Assembly (NCBI GenBank): GCA_035578175.1
Contig: JAQMRL010000006.1
Coordinates: 34,279,893 to 34,343,892, forward strand
Source: Catonia carolina
Lineage: Eukaryota; Arthropoda; Insecta; Hemiptera; Achilidae
Length of the DNA: 64,000 nucleotides
Direction of reading: 5' to 3'
A program made the position numbers and the translations under genes. Below the pieces are notes generated by a model that was given only the letters and a program-made list of their open reading frames with translations, did no database searches and was not told the DNA's origin. This document shows positions 21,613 to 32,329 of the stretch, one piece after another; position 1 is the first letter of the stretch, and every line of letters starts with the position of its first letter.

Positions 21613-22254
21613 TATATGTAACACGATATTGATAGAAATAATAACTTTCTTGAATTCACTTTTTTGATTAATATCAAATAAGGAGGAAGTTTGTTTCCAT
21701 TGGCTGTTGTGCATAACGTAACTGTTATTCGCATTTTCTGGTACCTAGTAGTTTTCTAGTGTATTCTATTCTTTGGCACCTTTCACATCGACCGTGTAGT
21801 TCTTAGTCATATCGAAATAGACTGGAGTTTCGTCTGTTGATCAAGAGTGCAGATTTTTTCAGTTCGTGAGTTGGAAAAACTTAGCCCTGGAAATTCATAA
21901 GCTGCGCTTCAAAATCAAAAATTGCGTTTGTAAGCGTGTCGCTTCTACGAATTCCGATAATTATTTATAAAGTTTTATTTTATTTTTAAAAGATAATTTA
22001 TTTTATCGTATCATGGATAGTAGATGTTTCATACTTAGTTAAGAACTTAGCTAATATACCGGTTTAAAGATAATAACTGAATGTGACTGCAAGACACCCT
22101 CGAGTATAAGACGCACCTCGCTTTTCTATGTATCAAATTGTGAAAAAGGTGCGTCTTAGAATCGAGGAAATACTGTATTTATATTTTATCAGTGACAGAA
22201 AAATTACGCATGTATTGTTCTCTATCCAAACGAAACCTACATGAATGTACGACT

Positions 22255-22460
22255 CCCAAATTTACGGTTCAACTAAACATTCTCATTTACAACGAATTCA
22301 GGCATTTCAGTAAAAAAAAAAATATTCAAGCTTCCCTTTACTTTAGTAACAAAACCTTACATACAGATTTACAAATACCTTTCGTCCAAAATTCCATCCA
22401 TCTGTGCAAATTCTTTCACCAGTCACAAGAACACGATAACACTTGTATATTCACTTTTCA
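22255..22460 (+). pseudogene. Jockey-like LINE C-terminal fragment
   Basis: Reads LYFSNKTLHTDLQIPFVQNS, matching the WYVSNxTLHxDLxIPxVxE block of jockey-clade ORF2, then FFHQSQEHDN for the RYxxRLxxHPN block. It lies just outside the pogo-like element and has no upstream RT. Confidence 0.55.
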
Positions 22461-22898
22461 TCTTACATCTACTTGGAAATCCTTAATAATAAGGCGATAA
22501 AATGGAGGTATGTTAATCTAATGAAACTTTAACAAACATTAACATAAAACACTTCTTATTAAAAAATTTAAACCTTGTTATAACTTTATAATTATAAATA
22601 TTATTAAAGAATTATTAATAATACTGTTCGATGAAATGACGGTGGGTAGATATTATTTATCAGGCAAATCTAACTAACTTTATGTAGGCTAACTGTTGGA
22701 GCACTATTACTGGACAGGGATCTTCTCAATGTTTTTAAAACCATTCTTTTTGTAATACTTTTTATTGTTTTCACTTTTGTACCTACTAAAGCTTTGTACA
22801 GTTGTGAATTTTAGAATTTTTTAAATTTTGTTTTATTCCTAATGTGTGTGCGTTGCAAGCTGTTCTATTTAAAACAAACGGAAACCCCATGACTAAAT

Positions 22899-23228
22899 GA
22901 GCTGAGGATGATATCTATGGCGTGTAAATGAGGTATAATCTTGTACAGACTCAGGCCGACCATTCCTGAGAGAGTATGGTTAATTGAAACCCAACCACCA
23001 AAGTACACCGGTAACCACTGTCTAGTATTCAAATCCGTATAAAAGTAACTACCTTTACTAGGATTTGAATACTAGATAGTGGTTACCGGTGTACTCTCAT
23101 GGTTGGTGTTCATTCAATTAAACATACTCTCTCAGACATGGTCGGCCTGAGTCTGTACAAGATTCTTGATTAGACTCATTTACACGTCATACATATTATC
23201 CTCTTCTCATTGAGTCATGGCTTATTGT
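22899..23228. repeat. SINE-E head-to-head inverted pair
   Basis: A reverse SINE-E body (22899 to about 23060) meets a forward one (about 23060-23228). Shared blocks include CAGGCCGACCATTCCTGAG / CATGGTCGGCCTGAG and ACCGGTAACCACTGTCTAG / CTAGATAGTGGTTACCGGT. The two arms form a near-continuous palindrome centred at the tRNA-like GGATTTGAATACTAG region. Confidence 0.75.
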
Positions 23229-23274
23229 TTGTAAATAGTATTGTTTATTGTTCGTAAATTGGACAAATTGCTAC

Positions 23275-23422
23275 GTATAGTGGAGAGATGACTTGAATGC
23301 TAGTGTGAGACGAAGTGCATATATAGTCGTCCATCCAAGTGCATAGAAGTCCATAGATAGGATAAACTTTCCTGTTACCCACTTCATCTTACATGAGCAT
23401 TCAAGTCATCTCTCCACTATAC
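23275..23422. mobile_element. Fold-back MITE
   Basis: Ends GTATAGTGGAGAGATGACTT and AAGTCATCTCTCCACTATAC, with arms of about 43 bp (23275-23317, 23380-23422) and a ~62-bp centre. It has no coding content. A third copy of the right arm follows at 23490-23532. Confidence 0.75.
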
Positions 23423-23489
23423 TTTTGTGATATTATCACCTTGACGATTGAGGCATTTGTTCTATCTAAGAACAAGCTTAACTGTTCGC

Positions 23490-23532
23490 CACTTTGTCTT
23501 ACACCAGCATTCAAGTAATCTCTCCACTATAC
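23490..23532. repeat. Extra copy of the MITE right arm
   Basis: ATTCAAGTAATCTCTCCACT repeats the right terminus of the MITE at 23380-23422 in the same orientation after a 67-bp spacer. Either a second truncated insertion or the product of unequal exchange. Confidence 0.7.
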
Positions 23533-24837
23533 ACACATAGGGACCTAAAAAAACTATCCAGAAATTTTAGAATCATAATTTTTGGAGAGGGACCAATTGG
23601 GGTTTTATCGCTCTCATGCCTATCATGTCATTTCAACACAATCATCATTATCATAACTTACAAAAAAAATACATTCCTTATATAAATACTGTTAGGATAT
23701 AATATAGAAGAATGTATTTTTTTAGTAAATAATTAAAAATAGTTGGCAAAGGTATGATGAAATAGACATTTATTTAGATTGAATTCACCAATTGGTGTTT
23801 TTGTTCCAATTTTGTTTGTTGTTCTTTTTTGTAGTTTACCTGAACAGGAACGTTCATATTTTTCTGACTTTTAAACAGTTGATGTTCTTGTCTTATTTTG
23901 TTAGGTTTGAAATGAATGGCAAAAATAAACAAAATACTTCTCGTTTACTCAGGTCAACCTCTTGATTTTATTCAAAACAACCTTTGGACTAGTAAGCGGA
24001 CAGCATTTTAGTGTAACGGTTGAAAGAATAATAATCCTACTCAATAAATTCTTTGTCTAGCTAGTTCAAGTTCAAAATACATTATTTTTAACCAGCTGAA
24101 TTAATTTGAAAATAAGGAAAACACTGTACGCGACATTTTTATTATCAGTTCTTTGCTTTAGGATACCTTAATAATACCTGTTGTAATAAAATGTTGAAAC
24201 TATTGTATGGTTGGCAAGACAAAATGGTGATAAAACATTTTAAAAGTATCTTTCATTTAATTAATAAAACAATCTTGAATTTTGTATTTATGTACAATAT
24301 TATCGTCTTAATTAAAAGAACAAGCAGAAAAAGCGGGACTATAAAATATTTTCTATGAAGAAAAATTTAATTCATGACCTAATATCAAAACAGTCCTGCG
24401 TCAAAAAGACAAAATACGGAAATCGGAAACGTTGCTAGTTTAAGTTCCTTGGGTAGCGAAAAGGAAGCAAGCAGCAGCAGTGGACAAAGATCGGAGCTGC
24501 ACTAAATAGCTACTACGGTCTCTTAAACTCACGCCCATCATATTTGTTATTGTGGTACTGTATGAAATAAATTGTTGAATAAATGAGGATTGGAAATTCT
24601 ATAGGAGCTAACATCCTAATTAAAAATGAGTTTTTAACGTCTGTGTAAGCTATAAAATAACGCCAATGTATTGTTACAAGAGCTACGAACATAGCCTGTA
24701 AGTATTTTTTCCCCGACAGACAGCAGTAATGTAACTCGACATTGCAAAAATAAAATGGTTTTTCTTGAATCCTGAAAACATCATTTATGGCTTTTAGCTT
24801 TCTAGAGAGTATTTGGCAGTCGGGGGACCTCAGGAAG
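23533..24837. other. No recognised feature
   Basis: AT-rich. The 121-aa minus ORF at 24513-24878 overlaps the LINE fragment on the other strand at its start and has no domain that I recognise. Confidence 0.4.
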
Positions 24838-25015
24838 ACTTGCAGTTGGATAGGGAAAATATTAGATGTGTAGAACAATGAAAGTACCTCGGATCAATAT
24901 TCACGAAGGAAGGTGTATCTGCAACAGATATTAATTGTAGAATTTCCCAAGGTAGGAGAGCAATAAGCTACTTGAATTCCCTGTTTAGGTCTCCAAAAAT
25001 TCGCCGGCTGTAAAT
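24838..25015 (+). pseudogene. LINE reverse-transcriptase fragment
   Basis: Reads KYLGSIFTKEGVSATDINCR, then ISQGRRAISYLNSLF: the FKYLGxxxTxxG...EIxxRIxxAxxAxxxL segment that follows the RT catalytic core in many LINE ORF2 proteins. Upstream catalytic motifs (YADD) are absent. Confidence 0.65.
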
Positions 25016-25075
25016 CGCTAACGAAGCGTTTCCGGATTTATGTTCATATGAATATTTTTTGTTAGTTTTGTCTTT

Positions 25076-25375
25076 ACTAGAGGTTTCCAACCCGTAGACG
25101 TCTACGAACCACCCCAACTTCTGATTTGTTGGTGGATTAACCTTCCGGTTGGTACGGGGGTACGGAACACCCTCTCAACAAAACGAATACAGAAATGTTT
25201 TGGAAAGAAATTTTAATTCAACGTCTGATATTTATCAAATATATTCAGCCCATCTCGTTCAATGAACATCGCTTTCAAAATCCCTATTTATGTGGCAACA
25301 TTTTATATGTGCTGCCGGACCCTCTCGTGGACAACTACCCAGGCTTTCCCGGACCACCGGTTGGGAACTGAGCTA
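25076..25375. mobile_element. Possible hAT-like MITE
   Basis: Left GAGGTTTCCAACCCGTAGAC and right CCACCGGTTGGGAACTGAG give inverted ends resembling the TTCCCAACC...GGTTGGGAA termini common in hAT elements. I could not find a convincing 8-bp target duplication. An end-like GAACCACCCTGTA lies just beyond at 25412-25424. Confidence 0.4.
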
Positions 25376-25429
25376 TACCATCAGATCCTGTGAGATTGGC
25401 GTTAAATTTTGAACCACCCTGTATGTTTT

Positions 25430-26194
25430 GCTTTCTAAGAAAGTTTTTTGTTGTTTGTTTATGTAATTGAAATCTTAAGTATTACTATTTCTTACTTAGA
25501 TCTGGGTAGGTAATCTTAACTTTTTATTGTCGCGTTAAAACGTAGTAACATGTTTATAGCTACTGTGTATTGTATTTACTGTAACGTTTACAGGTATTAT
25601 TAGATATTATAGCATAACATTTTAAACGATTGTATGAGATTTACTCTATAAGAACAACTGGGTTTAATTGAATATGAAATGTTTATGGAACCCGCATCTA
25701 TAAAAATTACATTTAAACCTTCTTATGGATGTTTAGTACAGTAAATTATTCATAACAAGTGTTTAAGAAAAACACTTGATCATTTCACTCGGCTTAGTTT
25801 GAAATTGTATTGGTTTGAGCACATTTTTTTAAAGTTAAAATGTGTATTTTACGATTAAAAATGTATCCTTTTCATATCTTTATGTTCTACTTTTTCTCAT
25901 CTTGTAAGTCTTGAAAAACTGTAATCTGTATTTTGGTCTTCCATCGTTTTCTGTTTCCTCTTTGTTCGTTTTAACTTCTTGGCATTAATTGTTCAGAACC
26001 TTTAGTCTATTGTCTAGTATCCTAAAGATCTTCTTTGTAAATTGTTTATCTTCTCTTGCTTCTTTTTCTTATTCTTCGGTTATTCCTCTTCCTCTTCAGG
26101 CGCCTTCTCTTATTGAAGGTTGGTGATCATAACTGCAATTTTTACTCTTGATACTACTGTAAATAATTCCATAGATACGCAATGATGTCATGTA
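25430..26194. other. No recognised feature
   Basis: AT-rich, becoming pyrimidine-rich toward its right end. Confidence 0.4.
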
Positions 26195-26378
26195 GGTTTT
26201 TCCTTTTTCTGTTCCTCCTCTTCTTCTGCTTCTCCTCTTTCTACTTCTCCTCCTCCTCCTTCTTTGCTTCTTCTTCTTCTTGTGATTTTCCTCTTCCTTC
26301 TCCTCTTTCTCCTTCCTCTCCTCCTCCTCCTTCTGCTCCTTCTCCTCCTCCTTTTGCTCCTCCTCCTCCTCCTCCGAT
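26195..26378. repeat. Polypyrimidine (TTC/TCC)n tract
   Basis: About 180 bases almost entirely C and T on the + strand, ending in (CCT)n. It underlies the Ser/Pro-rich ORF 26182-26466 and the Gly/Glu-rich minus ORF, which are therefore not genes. It directly abuts the truncated 5' edge of Rep-A copy 5. Confidence 0.85.
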
Positions 26379-26655
26379 GATTTTGATGAATATGTTCGTG
26401 TCGGGTCCTCTAGTGGTACCTAACTTAAATTCCAAGTTTCAACTTCGAACGATGTTCCGTTCGTGAGATATTTTGTTCACACACACACACACACCCACAG
26501 TCACACACATACACAGACCAATCGCTAAAAACATGTTTTTGGGTTTAGAAATTCTGAAAACGTGTAGATCCGGTGAAAACCGATTTCGAAAAATCGACAT
26601 GAAAACAATACTCTCCTCCTTTGTATTCATATAGGCAAGAGAGAGTAAAAAAATA
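26379..26655 (+). repeat. Rep-A copy 5, 5'-truncated
   Basis: Starts at GATTTTGATGAATATGTTCG and runs through (CA)n at 26479-26515 to GGCAAGAGAGAGTAAAAAA. Only the 3' ~275 bp remain. Confidence 0.8.
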
Positions 26656-27369
26656 ACATATTATTATTAATTACGGTTTTTTTGTTAAGAGTTAAGGTGT
26701 ATTTTGTGAAGATTTTCCGTATGCTAATCGGAGATCGAACCAACATATTTCAGCTCGTGTACTTTACCGCCAAAATCATTCTGTTGTATTTCCTTGTCTT
26801 GGAAAATGAATTTATTTATTTATTTCAACAAATTTGGGAAAAATAAATTGGTCGACAAATATGTATATACTATTTTTAATATAATTTATTAAGAAGCTGA
26901 TAGGATAAGTGTTTTATAAAAGGTAGTTGAACTTCAAAAGACAGAAATTAATCCAGATTTCTGTAGTAGGAGATAGGAATTTTTGAAATATTACAACCAG
27001 TAGTGGTTAGGATCATTAATCCTCTGTTATATCTTTTAGATGAAATCAGAAATATTTTACGAGAGGTTTTTTTGATAGGACCGACTTGTATATTATTTAA
27101 CTTATTATTATATAGAATTTTAAACATATTACCATTTGTAACCATTATTGTCGCTGTCTCTGAATTCTTATTCATCGTGGTAGACCGTAATATTTTAAAT
27201 TACTATATTTATAAATTAAATTTGAAGTTTAAATTTATTTTATTTGTTTTTTTTATCATTCTTATTTAACATTCTGATGGAATCCATAAAAGAATTTGAT
27301 AATACTTGATCTTTTAATGTATATTATAAATCTAGTCATGTGTTTATTAACAGAATAAAACACAATTTC
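26656..27369. other. No recognised feature
   Basis: AT-rich. The hydrophobic 88-aa ORF 27003-27269 is Ile/Leu/Phe-rich as expected from random AT-rich codons and is not called. Confidence 0.4.
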
Positions 27370-27374
27370 TTTGG

Positions 27375-27640
27375 CTATATAGTAGTGTGGTAAAGGATGT
27401 GATACTGGATTCGATTTCCAGTTAGGATCTTGAAATATTTACATGTTAAATTGTTACCCGTACTTTTATACAGATTTGAATACTAGAAAGTGTTTACCGG
27501 CGTACTTTGATGGTTGGGGTTCAATTAACAATACTCTTTCTCAGGAATGGTCGGCCTGAGTGTGTACAAGACTACACCTCATTTACACGTCATACTCATC
27601 ATCCTCATCTCATTAGGTCACAGGGTTGCTTATTGTTCTG
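27375..27640 (+). repeat. SINE-E copy with tRNA-like head
   Basis: A B-box-like GGATTCGATTTCC (27408-27420) precedes the SINE-E body: ACAGATTTGAATACTAGAAA, TTTGATGGTTGGGGTTCAAT, GGTCGGCCTGAGTGTGTACA and CATCATCCTCATCTCATTAG. A divergent but complete-looking copy. Confidence 0.65.
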
Positions 27641-27715
27641 AATTGATGAACAGATTGCAGCGTACACACATTAGGTATAAAAAAATTATTATTAGGTACA
27701 TAAAATAAATTTTGC

Positions 27716-28112
27716 TTATAACGGGCAGATGAAGTGTTAAATTAATTGCACTCGATCTGTTGGTTCCAGGGCTAAAAAGAATAGTTAAGTTTCTTATTAC
27801 ATAGTCAGCCAATTATATGACTGAACTATTTAAGAACAGAAGAAGTAGAGGTGTAAAAAACACTTGTCAGAGTTATTTCTCTTTGAGAGTAATGAATTTC
27901 ACTATACAACCAGATCCTGTTGTGAATGAAGTGAAGGTGTCATTTGCAGGGTGAAAGTAGATGCTTTGCGAAGGGCTAGGCATGCTGATAAGCATACTTT
28001 TTCACTCATTGCCGAAGGCAATGGTAAACCACCTCACTTTTCGTTTTAGTTAGTAATGCATCTAGAGGTTCTAACCGGCCTTTCGGCCAGTTACTAGATG
28101 ACCTAGACAAGA
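27716..28112 (+). repeat. SINE-B copy 7
   Basis: Full-length divergent copy from CTTATAACGGGCAGATGAAG to CCTTTCGGCCAGTTACTAG. The tail hairpin loop carries a small insertion (CAGTTACTAGATGACC). Confidence 0.75.
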
Positions 28113-28124
28113 ACATAGGAAAGT

Positions 28125-28190
28125 ATTATAAATTGGGTAATTCTTAATAGTATTTATTGTTTTCGATCACAAATAGAAGCTAAGCAAATT
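28125..28190 (+). repeat. Fragment related to the poly(A) retrotransposon tail
   Basis: AAATTGGGTAATTCTTAATA...AAATAGAAGCTAA parallels the last 60 bases before the poly(A) at 20395-20450. No poly(A) remains. Confidence 0.5.
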
Positions 28191-29697
28191 ATAAATCGGG
28201 TCAGTTAGATTTATTTATTACCAAAAATAAAATCGTGTTTATTTGTCAACTTGGATAGTTCATAAATTGGCTGGGAAATCTCCTAGTACTCTTTATTTTT
28301 TTATTTTATATTCCCCAAGGAAATTTTTGAAAGTGTGTGGTTTTGTATAACGGTAATAAAGTTTTTAACTTCCCCGAAAATTTTCACTTTGATTACTTTT
28401 TATTTTTTTAGTTCCGGAAGGCCCTTGAAATAATTAAATTAATGTCTCGAAAAAGTCAACGATTACCTTTAAATTGCTGTAGGAAGTAAGAGTGGCCTTA
28501 GATGGTTTTCTTTACAAGAAAGATCACAATGTGTAAAGGTTGTTCAGTTAATTAAAAAGACCTTTGGGGTAGAATGGTGACAAACTTCGGAATACTTGAG
28601 AAACTCGGTACTTTCAGTAATTAAGTTATTCCACGAGTCATTTCGAAATTACAGGAATCATTTAGAAATTCACAATATATGTTGTGGTCTTACATTTTGT
28701 ATATTATTTCGAGGTTTCTGAAACCTTGGTTTACTTCGAAATAGTATACGACGTATAATATAATGAATAAAATCGATTATTTCAGTGTGTGTAATTTGGA
28801 TAAAACACTGATGATTACGTATTTTTCTTGAGTTTTAATTTTCTCCGCTACGTTTACTAAGAATAAGCAGGCTTATTGTTTCGCCAGAAAAATGTATTAA
28901 ATATTTAGTGTTGTTTTTCCGGTTTCCCTACACGGTTTCATTTTTCTGGGTATTACTTGAACTAAATCAATATCAAGTTTAAGTACGGTTGTACCATATA
29001 TCACAAAGGTACCTTAGAGTTGTTAAAAATTGTTTCTAAATATCTGGTTCGAAACACCACAGAACTTACTTTTCCCTTTGTAATAATTGAAAATCAACCT
29101 TTCTTTAATCATGAGTAAATAACAAAAAATGATGGTTAAACTTATTCAGATGTAGGCGTTACTAAAAATGAATTTATTCTCGAAAATTAAAATTGTCATT
29201 CTGAAATAAATTCCACTATACTTGGCACAATACTGTTGTAAAAAAGCATAGTTCAGTCGAAAAATCTTTTCCTAATCTTCACATGGTGCCAAAATAGCAC
29301 ATTTTTTAAATGCCCACTATATTAAAACGGATAAAAAGATTTTACTTTTTAAATATTCATATTGTAGAAAGAACTGTGAGCTTTAACATACTTTAACCTC
29401 GATTTTTTTATGTAAAGCCTGGATAAAGTAACAGACCTTTAAAAAGCATACTAACAGAAAATCAACTAAGAACTGGGTATTTGTTATGCTTAAATTTCTG
29501 TATCTTCGACAAATTTTAAAATAAAAATGTGTAAATAATTTCAGTTAAATGAATAAACGCAGGAAAGAACAGGCTTTAATTTCCTGTGGCGTTACAATTT
29601 TCCCGTTTGGTCGTTTACGTGGAGGGCACTATAATTGTGCAACTCTTGTACTTGTATCTTGTAACTTGTATTTCGAACGTTTGCACCTAAGAATTAA
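28191..29697. other. No recognised feature
   Basis: About 1.5 kb of AT-rich sequence with no sustained ORF, exon signature or repeat that I could match. Confidence 0.4.
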
Positions 29698-29942
29698 AAA
29701 TCTGTGTGAAACACTTCTATGACTTTTTTTGAATATCCAAATAATGAAAAATGTAACCTAATTTTAATCATGAGTGGATGTCGGTAAATAAAAATCAACC
29801 ATTGAACTTTGATTTTGGGCAAAATACATTGCTCATTGACGCCTAACTTAGCTTCGTAGAAAATACGATTTGATATAAAAATTTAAGATTTTTTAAATTT
29901 TTTATTAAATCTTACACTTTTGCCGTAAAATGATCAAGGCTG
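29698..29942 (+). repeat. Rep-A copy 6, left part
   Basis: Begins AATCTGTGTGAAACACTTC and is interrupted at AAATGATCAAGGCTG by the LTR-C insertion. The other half resumes at 30634. Confidence 0.8.
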
Positions 29943-29989
29943 TGTCACCGTATGGCGACATTAAGTGGCGAGTTAAAACCTTTAATTTT

Positions 29990-30009
29990 TGGTGACCCTG
30001 AAAAGGGCC
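29990..30009 (-). terminator. Histone-type stem-loop in LTR-C copy 2
   Basis: In reverse complement reads GGCCCTTTTCAGGGTC then ACCA. One pair is a G-T (G-U in RNA) wobble, so the 6-bp stem, TTTC loop and ACCA flank are retained. AAAGG follows 10 bases on, as in copy 1. Confidence 0.65.
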
Positions 30010-30438
30010 GTTTAAACGGTGGTCGTCTTGATGGGAGGCGTCGGTCGTAGTCGTCGTGGCGGTCGGACGATGGGCGACACGGCGTGTCGTCGTCCAGCGG
30101 AGACATCTTCTTCTTCCCTCGCAGTAGTGTGTCGACGGCTGCTTCGTCGGGTCCGGTTGGCGTAAGGCTCGGTCGAGGGACCGCTGTGGGCATCGCTCGC
30201 GTCAGCGGGCGATGACGGTTCGGTGGACGGCTTACGGTGACAGGTCGGCGAGCGGAAGCATCATCTTCTCTCTTGCGGGGTCGTCGATTAGTCTTCGCTG
30301 GAGACCGGCAGCTGTGTGCCGTGGTGGACGTCATGTCGATGCTGTAGACTGGCGGGAGTGAATCTCTCTGTGGCTGGATCGGAATTGAATCTCCCTGTGT
30401 CTGGATCGGAATTGAATCTTACGGCTCATTGCAGCGCT

Positions 30439-30447
30439 CTTTATATA
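30439..30447 (-). promoter_or_regulatory. TATA box of LTR-C copy 2
   Basis: TATATAAAG on the minus strand, flanked by GCAACTATATAAAGAGCGCT, equivalent to the TATAAAAAG of copy 1 and upstream of the same TTCAATTCCGATCC initiator region. Confidence 0.55.
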
Positions 30448-30633
30448 GTTGCCGAGAGCGCTGTGGTAGAGAGCGGCAACTCGCTCGGCCTTGGCAACAA
30501 AGCCATCTATCGGAACCCAGCCGAAAGGTTTGTCGGTACATCGCCAAAGGGCCTACCGCGCCGACAAAAGTCGGGAGAAGTATTGAAGGCCGGCAACACA
30601 GTAAATGATTAATTAGAAGGGGTGGCGGTGTCA

Positions 30634-31161
30634 GCTGCAATTTGTAAAAAAAAACGTTTTACGACGAAAGTACAGTCCTACCACGAATTTCAGCAGACAT
30701 TCCGCTTGCCCTGTCCTGTACAGCACTGAAGATGTTGCTGAACTTTCGCGATTTTTATCAAAATCATTAGTCGTTTTTGAGAAAATTACAAAAAGTAAAC
30801 CACAGCACGAATAAACTACTTTCCGGTTAATAGATTTTGATTAAAATGTTAGTGTCGGGTTCCTTCATGGTCCCTCACTTAAGTTCCAAATTTCAAGGTC
30901 GTACTATTTTCCCTTTTTGAGTTATGTTGTTCAATCTCTCTCACTGTTTCTCTCTTCCCTTCACCCCTCCCTGCCACGCATTATTAAACCTATCCCACCA
31001 TTCATTCGTGTGTAACACACACACACGCACACACAAACCATTCGGTATATTTTTTGGGGTCAGGGAACGTAAGATCGTGCATTTCCAATGTAAATTCGAT
31101 TTCGAAAATCTACATAAAATTTCCTCCTCTATATTTATATAAGGGAAGAGAAAGTAAAAAC
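30634..31161 (+). repeat. Rep-A copy 6, right part
   Basis: Continues from GCTGCAATTTGTAAAAA through CAGCAGACATTCCGC and a (CA)n tract (31015-31035) to AGGGAAGAGAAAGTAAAAA. A ~60-bp pyrimidine-rich stretch before the CA tract (30932-31005) is not in other copies. Confidence 0.8.
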
Positions 31162-31861
31162 AAAATGGTTGCCTGACAGAAAATAACCGTTTCAGAACCT
31201 ATGTTTATTGGAACTTTTTCGATATTCTTATGTAAGGAACACCATCTGAAGTTTACTACGCTTTGTCAAGACAATCTTAACTAGATATTTTAACTCGTAT
31301 GTAAAGTTGATATCAGCAAAATGAACTGTTGTGTTTGTAAATATTACCCAGTGTTCTTTGCGTTATAAGTAAGATATATTATACCTATAACTTCGCCACC
31401 AGATCGAAAACTTGAAAAATAATTGTTCTTTTAACAGTCTGTGACTATAAATTCTTTTCTCAGTTCCCTTTCAAAGAGTTTACAATGGATGTGCCAAAAG
31501 CAGATAAGCAAGTTCTTTAATAAATTCTTTACTTTTCCTTCTTTTATTCTTATTTTTTTCACACCGGAACATTTTGATAAAAGGGTGTAAAAATTTAAAT
31601 AAAAAAGTTTAATAGGTTGGAAGTTTATAGATTATTCTGTGCATTGTTATTAAGAATAAAAAGGGAGTTTGAGGAATAATCGAACAAAACAAAAGGAATG
31701 ATATTCGGTGATAATATTTGTATGATATTCATAATAAACGGACGGAAAACCAAAAGTACGTTTTCACGAATCTTCCATGGGTCACGGCTTGAAGAAAAGT
31801 TGACTCATTTTTAAAACTCGTATTACATAGGCCTACTACTTGTACACCTAAAAGAATTTTC
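31162..31861. other. No recognised feature
   Basis: AT-rich; no supported gene or repeat. Confidence 0.4.
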
Positions 31862-32214
31862 CATAGCAGATAGGTGGAGTGTTAAATTATTTGCTCTCGA
31901 TCTACTAGTTCAAGGGCTACAATAAATAGTTCTGTGTCTTATCACCTAATCAGCCAACTGAATCATTTAAGAACAGAAGAGCTAGATATGTGAAATACAC
32001 TAATCAGAGTTATTTCCTCTGAAAGTAATGAATTTCATTATACAGCCAGACCTTGTGGTGAATATAGTGAAAGTGCCATTGGTAGGGTAGAAAATATGTG
32101 CTTTTCAGAAGCCCTTTTTATAAGGCACCGTAAACTATCTCACTCCTCATTTTATTTAGTAAAACCTCTAGAGGTTCAACCCAGCCTTTCGGCTGATGAC
32201 TTAAACAACAACAA
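31862..32214 (+). repeat. SINE-B copy 8, internally deleted
   Basis: From CCATAGCAGATAGGTGGAG to GGCTGATGACTTAAACAACA. A stretch of about 40 bases around GGCATGCTGATAAGC is missing. Confidence 0.75.
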
Positions 32215-32329
32215 ATTGTATATTAAGAAAAGATGTGCGTGTTGTAGCCCTACAACTTGTATTTCGTTGTAAATAGAAGAACATACCTATATGTATGTAC
32301 AAAGGCCTATCTATATAATTTCTTTAAAT

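Larger units (their letters stand above)
20511..22183 (-). mobile_element. pogo/Tigger-like DNA transposon remnant
   Basis: Terminal inverted repeats CCGTATATTCTCGATTCTAA at the left and, in reverse complement, CAGTATTTCCTCGATTCTAA at the right, next to TA, as in pogo-type elements (CAGT ends, TA target). Near 21780-21850 the minus strand reads DETPVYFDMTKNYTVDVKGA, the second catalytic-D region of pogo/jerky-type DDE transposases, here with a stop soon after. Most of the transposase is lost. A mariner sits inside it. Confidence 0.65.
29943..30633 (-). mobile_element. Solo-LTR-like element, copy 2 (LTR-C), nested in Rep-A
   Basis: A 691-bp reverse copy with ends TGTCACCGT and GGCGGTGTCA, flanked by a 4-bp duplication GCTG (29939-29942, 30634-30637). 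Removing it and one GCTG restores the Rep-A reading AAGGCTGCAATTTGTAAAAA, parallel to AAGGCCGAAATCTTAAAAAA in copy 3. It is longer than copy 1 by internal GC-rich sequence. TATA and stem-loop are conserved in reverse orientation. The ORFs here (29945-30334, 30316-30612, 30419-30640) are shadows of the repeat. Confidence 0.75.

Noticed and set aside
26182..26466. 94-aa Ser/Phe/Pro-rich ORF and its minus Gly/Glu-rich partner
   Set aside because: Both are translations of the polypyrimidine tract; no complexity, no start context, and they end inside Rep-A copy 5.
27003..27269. 88-aa hydrophobic ORF that could be a small membrane protein
   Set aside because: Composition is that of AT-rich random codons, with no conserved features or splice context.
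29945..30640. Arg/Pro-rich ORFs on both strands
   Set aside because: They are in LTR-C copy 2. The frames differ between copies 1, 2 and 3, as expected for non-coding GC-rich DNA.
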